DNA of 64,000 bases from Burkholderiales bacterium (GTDB lineage Bacteria > Pseudomonadota > Gammaproteobacteria > Burkholderiales > Burkholderiaceae_C). Positions 60,870 to 64,000 of the stretch are shown here, one piece after another; the stretch's first letter is position 1; the number at the start of each line of letters is the position of its first letter. Position numbers and translations under genes: made by a program. A model generated the notes under the pieces. It did no database searches and was not told the origin of the DNA. It worked only from the letters and a program-made list of their open reading frames with translations. The stretch lies in the NCBI GenBank assembly GCA_016000265.1, contig JAECRL010000003.1, forward strand, positions 124,001 through 188,000, in the 5' to 3' direction.

Positions 60870-61364
60870 TCAGTTCAACTTCAGTTCCCAGAATCCGACG
60901 TCGATCCAGCGCCCGAACTTGTGCCCGACTTCGTGCAGGTGCGCCACCTGCTGGAAGCCAAGCGAGCGGTGCAAGGCCGCGCTGGCTTCGTTGGGCAGGG
61001 CGACGATGCCCATCGCCACGTGGCAATCGGTCTGGCGCAGGTGGTCGAGCACGGCGGCGTAAAGCGCGCGGCCCCTGCCTTGGCGCTGCTGGCCGTGGCG
61101 CAGGTACACGGTGAGCTCCATGGTGCGGCGGTAGGCCGCGCGGTGGTGGAACTTGCCGGCGTAGGCGTAGCCCTGGAGCCGCCCGGCTTCGTCCTCCCAC
61201 ACGAGCCAGGGGTGGCCTTGGGCGGTGCCCGCGTCAACGCGCTCGCGCAGGGCCGTCGGCGTCAGGGCCTCCTCCTCGAAGGTCACGCTGGTGTGGAGGA
61301 CGTAGTGGTTGTAGATGTCGGCGATGGCGACTTCGTCACCGGGTGCGAAAGGGCGGATGGACAC
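60870..61364 (-). CDS. GNAT N-acetyltransferase (phosphinothricin acetyltransferase-like)
   Basis: 164 residues from the GTG at 61364, which has AGGAGG 5 bases upstream. Sequence runs IRPFAPGDEVAIADIYNHYV, then TVYLRHGQQRQGRGRALYAA with the acetyl-CoA loop, NEASAALHRSLGF and KFGRWIDVGFWEL. The whole order matches the PAT subfamily, which N-acetylates phosphinothricin, methionine sulfoximine or similar compounds. First gene of the three-gene set with the membrane protein and the glutathione transferase. Confidence 0.9.
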   Translation of the reverse strand: MSIRPFAPGDEVAIADIYNHYVLHTSVTFEEEALTPTALRERVDAGTAQGHPWLVWEDEAGRLQGYAYAGKFHHRAAYRRTMELTVYLRHGQQRQGRGRALYAAVLDHLRQTDCHVAMGIVALPNEASAALHRSLGFQQVAHLHEVGHKFGRWIDVGFWELKLN

Positions 61365-61595
61365 GCGACCTCCTGATCGTTTGCATGCCCGCAGATGATG
61401 CCGCAGCCCGCGGGCATCCCCCGAAACGGGCGTCGTGAATCCCCCCATAGGACAAGCCCGTGAACGGGGCGGCGGTGGCTGGCCGGGGCAGGCTCGCGCC
61501 CACATACTTCGCTGGCATCCAATCGAATAACGTTCAACAGACGGTGCGCGACTCGGCTGGCCCTGGGTCCGGCTCACCCCCCAACAGGAACAAGC

Positions 61596-62405
61596 ATGAA
61601 CCTCAAGCACATCGCCGCCGTTTCCGCCTCGGCCTTCGCGCTGCTGGGCCTGGCGTCCGCCGCCCACGCCCTGACGCTGGACGACCTCAAGAAGGACGGG
61701 CCTTACGCCGTGTCCTCGCAGACCATCCCCGGCTCCGGTTTCGGCAAAGGCACCATCTACTCGCCCAACGCCGCGGGCAAGTACGCCCTGGTGGCGGTGG
61801 TGCCAGGCTTCGTGTCGGCCGAGTCTTCGATGACCGAGATCAGCAAGCGCCTGGCCACCCACGGCTTCGTCGTGGTGACCATCGGCACCAAGACGCTGCT
61901 GGACTTCCCCTCCAGCCGTGCCTCCCAGTTGCTGGCGGCGCTGAAGGCGGCGTCCGCCGTGACCACCGGCCCCGTGGCCGGCAAGATCGACGTCACCCGC
62001 CAGGTGGTGTCGGGCTGGTCCATGGGCGGCGGTGGCACGCTGGAGGCCGCGGCCTCCACCCCCGGCCTGAAGGCGGCGGTGGCCTATGCGCCGTGGAACC
62101 TGTCGTCCACCAAGTACAAGGCCATCACGGTGCCTTCGGCCATCATCGGCGGCACGGCCGACACCGTCGCCTCGGTGTCGGCCCATTCGCAGCCCTTCTA
62201 CAACGCCATCCCGGCCACCACGCGCAAGCTGCTGGGTGTGATCCAGGGCGCCGATCACTTCTTCCCCAACAAGGCGGTGGACCCGGCCAGCTACACGAAC
62301 ATCGCCTGGGTCAAGCGCTTTGCCGATGGCAACACCGCTTACGCGCCCTTCCTGGCGGGGCAGGACGCCGCCTGGGCGAGCTTCGTGTCGACCGGCCCGT
62401 TCTGA
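61596..62405 (+). CDS. Secreted cutinase/PETase-type polyester hydrolase-like protein
   Basis: 269 residues with a signal peptide (about 1-26). The alpha/beta-hydrolase triad is Ser142 in SGWSMGGGG, Asp189 in GGTADTVAS and His221 in GADHFFP. The pattern VVPGF at 68-72, SSRASQLLAAL, AYAPWNLSS with Trp167, and AWVKRFADG align along the whole length with bacterial cutinases and Ideonella PETase. Oxyanion position 72 is Phe (Tyr in PETase); His197 and Phe201 stand where PETase has Ser/Ile, as in ordinary cutinases. No cysteine is present, so neither PETase disulfide can form. Likely substrates are aliphatic or aromatic polyesters or esters; not proven. A chaperone-like gene follows. Confidence 0.88.
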   Translation: MNLKHIAAVSASAFALLGLASAAHALTLDDLKKDGPYAVSSQTIPGSGFGKGTIYSPNAAGKYALVAVVPGFVSAESSMTEISKRLATHGFVVVTIGTKTLLDFPSSRASQLLAALKAASAVTTGPVAGKIDVTRQVVSGWSMGGGGTLEAAASTPGLKAAVAYAPWNLSSTKYKAITVPSAIIGGTADTVASVSAHSQPFYNAIPATTRKLLGVIQGADHFFPNKAVDPASYTNIAWVKRFADGNTAYAPFLAGQDAAWASFVSTGPF

Positions 62406-62425
62406 GGCCGAAACGGGCTGGAGTC

Positions 62426-63130
62426 GTGCGTCGCGGCCACGTTGCGCTCGCCATCGCCGCCTTGGTGCTGGCGGCTGGCGTCGGGGGGTGGATGCAGGGT
62501 CGGCCGTCGGCTGGGCTCAGCCCGGCCGAGGCACCGGTTGCCAGCAGCGCCTCGGGCCTGTCGGCGGCCATGCGCGCCTTGCCTGGGCTGGGGGGCAGCC
62601 CGTCGGGCCCGAACCCCTGGGCCACCGTGGCCAGCGCGCCGCCCACCTCTCCCCTGGACCACGTCGCCCCACCCGTGTTCAAAGCCCACGCCCGAGGCGG
62701 CCTGCTGGTGGACCCGCAGGCCGGGGTCGACATGGAGCGCTTGAACGCCCTGTACGAGCGCGACCAGGCCTTGCAGAAAATCGCCGAGGCCACCCAGGGC
62801 CTGCCGCCCCAGGCGCAGCGCGAGGCCCGTGAACTCTACGAGCAGCACGCGCAGTACAGCCGCGCGTTGAGCCACGCCCTGGGGCCACCGTCGGAGTCCC
62901 CCACGCTGGACGAGGCCCGCCAGCAACTCAAGGTGCTCAGGGACCTGCGCGCCCAGTACTTCGGCGAGCGAGCCGAGGCGCTGTTCGGCCCGGAGGAGGC
63001 CTTGCAGCAGCGGCTGCTGGACGACGCCGCCGAGGCGATGCGCACGCAAAAGCTGAGCCTGGAGGAGGCCGTGGGTCAGGCCCAGGCCAAGATGAGCCAG
63101 GAGATGGCGAACACGGCGCCCCGACGTTGA
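62426..63130 (+). CDS. Short lipase-chaperone (Lif)-like membrane protein
   Basis: 234 residues from a GTG at 62426. One membrane helix at about 5-20, an Ala/Pro-rich variable stretch, then a helical region (from about 105) with LRDLRAQYFGERAEALFGPEE, which closely resembles the LR-x-FG-x-LF segment of lipase-specific foldases. The classical foldase motif RxxFDYxxS cannot be found, and the protein is about 100 residues shorter than usual. The gene is 20 bases after the hydrolase, which suggests that it helps fold or release it. Could be a divergent Lif family. Confidence 0.7.
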   Translation: MRRGHVALAIAALVLAAGVGGWMQGRPSAGLSPAEAPVASSASGLSAAMRALPGLGGSPSGPNPWATVASAPPTSPLDHVAPPVFKAHARGGLLVDPQAGVDMERLNALYERDQALQKIAEATQGLPPQAQREARELYEQHAQYSRALSHALGPPSESPTLDEARQQLKVLRDLRAQYFGERAEALFGPEEALQQRLLDDAAEAMRTQKLSLEEAVGQAQAKMSQEMANTAPRR

Positions 63131-63155
63131 CCGGGCGGGGCATGGCGCGAGGCGA

Positions 63156-63737
63156 TCACGCCAGGCGCGCCGCCAGCATGGCCTTGACCTCGGGCCATTC
63201 CGACGAGGTGATGCCGTGGATCACCGAGTTGCGCACGAAGCCGTCGCGCATGACCATGTGATGGCGCAAGGTGCCTTCCTCGCGCGCCCCGATGCGCCGG
63301 ATGGCGTTGCGCGAGCGGTGGTTGCGCTCGTCGGTCAGCAGCTCCACGCGATGGCAGCCCCACACCTCGAAGGCGTGCTGCAGCATCAACTGCTTGGCCT
63401 CGGTGTTGATGTGCGTGCGCTGCCACGAGGCCGCGATGAAGGTGAAGCCGATCTCCACGCGTCGGTGGGCCGCCTCGATGCAGCGAAAGCGGGTGCTGCC
63501 CACGACCCGCGACGAGGCCACATCGAGGGTGGCGAAGGCGAGCTCCTGGCCTTGCGCCTGCGCCGCGTCCGCGTTGAGCAGGAACTGGGGCAGGTCGCGT
63601 GGGTGGGGGACGAAGGTCAGCGGGATCTCCCACAGCGCCCCGTCGTGGATGGCTTCGGCCAGACCGGGGAGGTGGTGCGCGGCAACGGGCTCCAGGCGCA
63701 CGCGCCGCCCCGTCAGCGTGACTTTGTCGATGTTCAT
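63156..63737 (-). CDS. GNAT N-acetyltransferase (RimJ/RimL-like)
   Basis: 193 residues from the ATG at 63737. Begins LTGRRVRLEPVAAHHLPGLAE, a typical RimJ/RimL opening, with VVGSTRFRCIEAAHRRVEIG, IAASWQRTHINTEAKQLML and NHRSRNAIRRIGAREEG. Proteins of this kind acetylate N-terminal or side-chain amines; the target is unknown. Convergent with the chaperone-like gene. Confidence 0.88.
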   Translation of the reverse strand: MNIDKVTLTGRRVRLEPVAAHHLPGLAEAIHDGALWEIPLTFVPHPRDLPQFLLNADAAQAQGQELAFATLDVASSRVVGSTRFRCIEAAHRRVEIGFTFIAASWQRTHINTEAKQLMLQHAFEVWGCHRVELLTDERNHRSRNAIRRIGAREEGTLRHHMVMRDGFVRNSVIHGITSSEWPEVKAMLAARLA

Positions 63738-63950
63738 GCCGCGCTTCCCGAGTGGGGGTGGGGCGCGCGAACGCGGATGACTGGGAACATGGCGAGACCC
63801 TGGTTGATTTTGTGGCCTCGATTGTGCGGTTGTTCGCCATCCGAAAAGCACGCTGAACAAGCCCCCGCTGTCCCCCTTTATCCACCCAAGGGCTCAGCCG
63901 GTGGCGGCCAACAATCGAGCCCAGCCCCCTGACCGCCTCCCGCCACCACC

Positions 63951-64000
63951 ATGTCCGACGACGCACAAGACAAGCAGTTACCCGCCACAGGCCGGAAGCT
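63951..64000 (+). CDS. flhB: Probable FlhB N-terminus (partial, runs off the right edge)
   Basis: The ATG at 63951 is followed by SDDAQDKQLPATGRKL and then the window ends. The DK-x-LPAT-x-RKL pattern is what flagellar export protein FlhB has at its N-terminus in Comamonadaceae, before the first membrane helix. Only 16 residues are visible, so the call rests on pattern alone. A flhB-flhA-flhF run would be expected to the right. The chemoreceptor at 44.7 kb fits with a motile organism. Confidence 0.5.
   Translation, partial: MSDDAQDKQLPATGRK

Overview
The window is chromosomal DNA of a high-GC betaproteobacterium of the order Burkholderiales, probably Comamonadaceae or a close relative (Aquabacterium, Rhizobacter or Leptothrix type). 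The evidence is gene content and order: recG-oxyR, thrB next to a BPSS1780-family membrane protein, queA-tgt, prkA-yeaH-spoVR, and a DUF3348-DUF802-OmpA-DUF2894 operon. Codons are strongly G/C-ending almost throughout. The exception is an AT-richer island at about 31.7-34.2 kb. I see no tRNA, rRNA, CRISPR array, insertion sequence or prophage.

Layout, left to right. 1-3.7 kb: a minus-strand set of GTP cyclohydrolase I (folE), a BLUF photoreceptor and a DUF429 protein, after an orphan ATP-dependent DNA ligase. 3.8-14.3 kb: part of a type VI secretion locus (M15 peptidase, unknown membrane protein, TssM, TagF, OmpA/BON protein, TssA), without the sheath, tube, baseplate or ClpV genes. 14.4-16.6 kb: tonB-exbB-exbD behind a Fur-like site. 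16.6-21.6 kb: class III CoA-transferase, LplT-like/PlsC fusion, CPBP protease, membrane-anchored EEP hydrolase. 21.7-23.9 kb: tgt and queA for tRNA queuosine.

24.0-29.1 kb holds the most intriguing operon: DUF3348, a MotA/TolQ-like protein with a roughly 490-residue helical tail (DUF802), a MotB/OmpA-like protein with the membrane aspartate, DUF2894, and a ParB-like protein. The first four genes overlap by ATGA. It looks like an ion-driven envelope motor whose cytoplasmic tail and soluble partners recall Zorya ZorAB, but its function is unknown to me. 29.1-31.6 kb: ceramidase-like protein and small membrane or unknown proteins. 31.7-34.6 kb: accessory island with an integron-type cassette (attC plus a cassette-family gene, no integrase visible), a secreted protein whose start is out of frame across an A7 tract, and a period-21 repeat array.

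34.6-52.1 kb is mostly housekeeping: glpQ, recG, oxyR, BPSS1780 protein, thrB, an outer-membrane protein, polA, a chemoreceptor, ppk1, a SixA-like phosphatase, and ybgC-tolQ-tolR-tolA (tolB and pal not adjacent). 52.1-54.4 kb is a bufferin-type RiPP metallophore operon (BufA/DUF2282, BufB/DUF692, BufC/DUF2063). 54.7-59.6 kb is prkA-yeaH-spoVR. 59.6-64.0 kb has a glutathione transferase, two GNAT acetyltransferases, a cutinase/PETase-type secreted hydrolase with a short lipase-chaperone-like gene behind it, and the first codons of a probable flhB.

Together the window is rich in envelope energetics: three MotA/TolQ-type channel sets (ExbBD, TolQR and the DUF802/OmpA pair), a TssM-centred secretion locus, and metal handling (TonB, bufferin).
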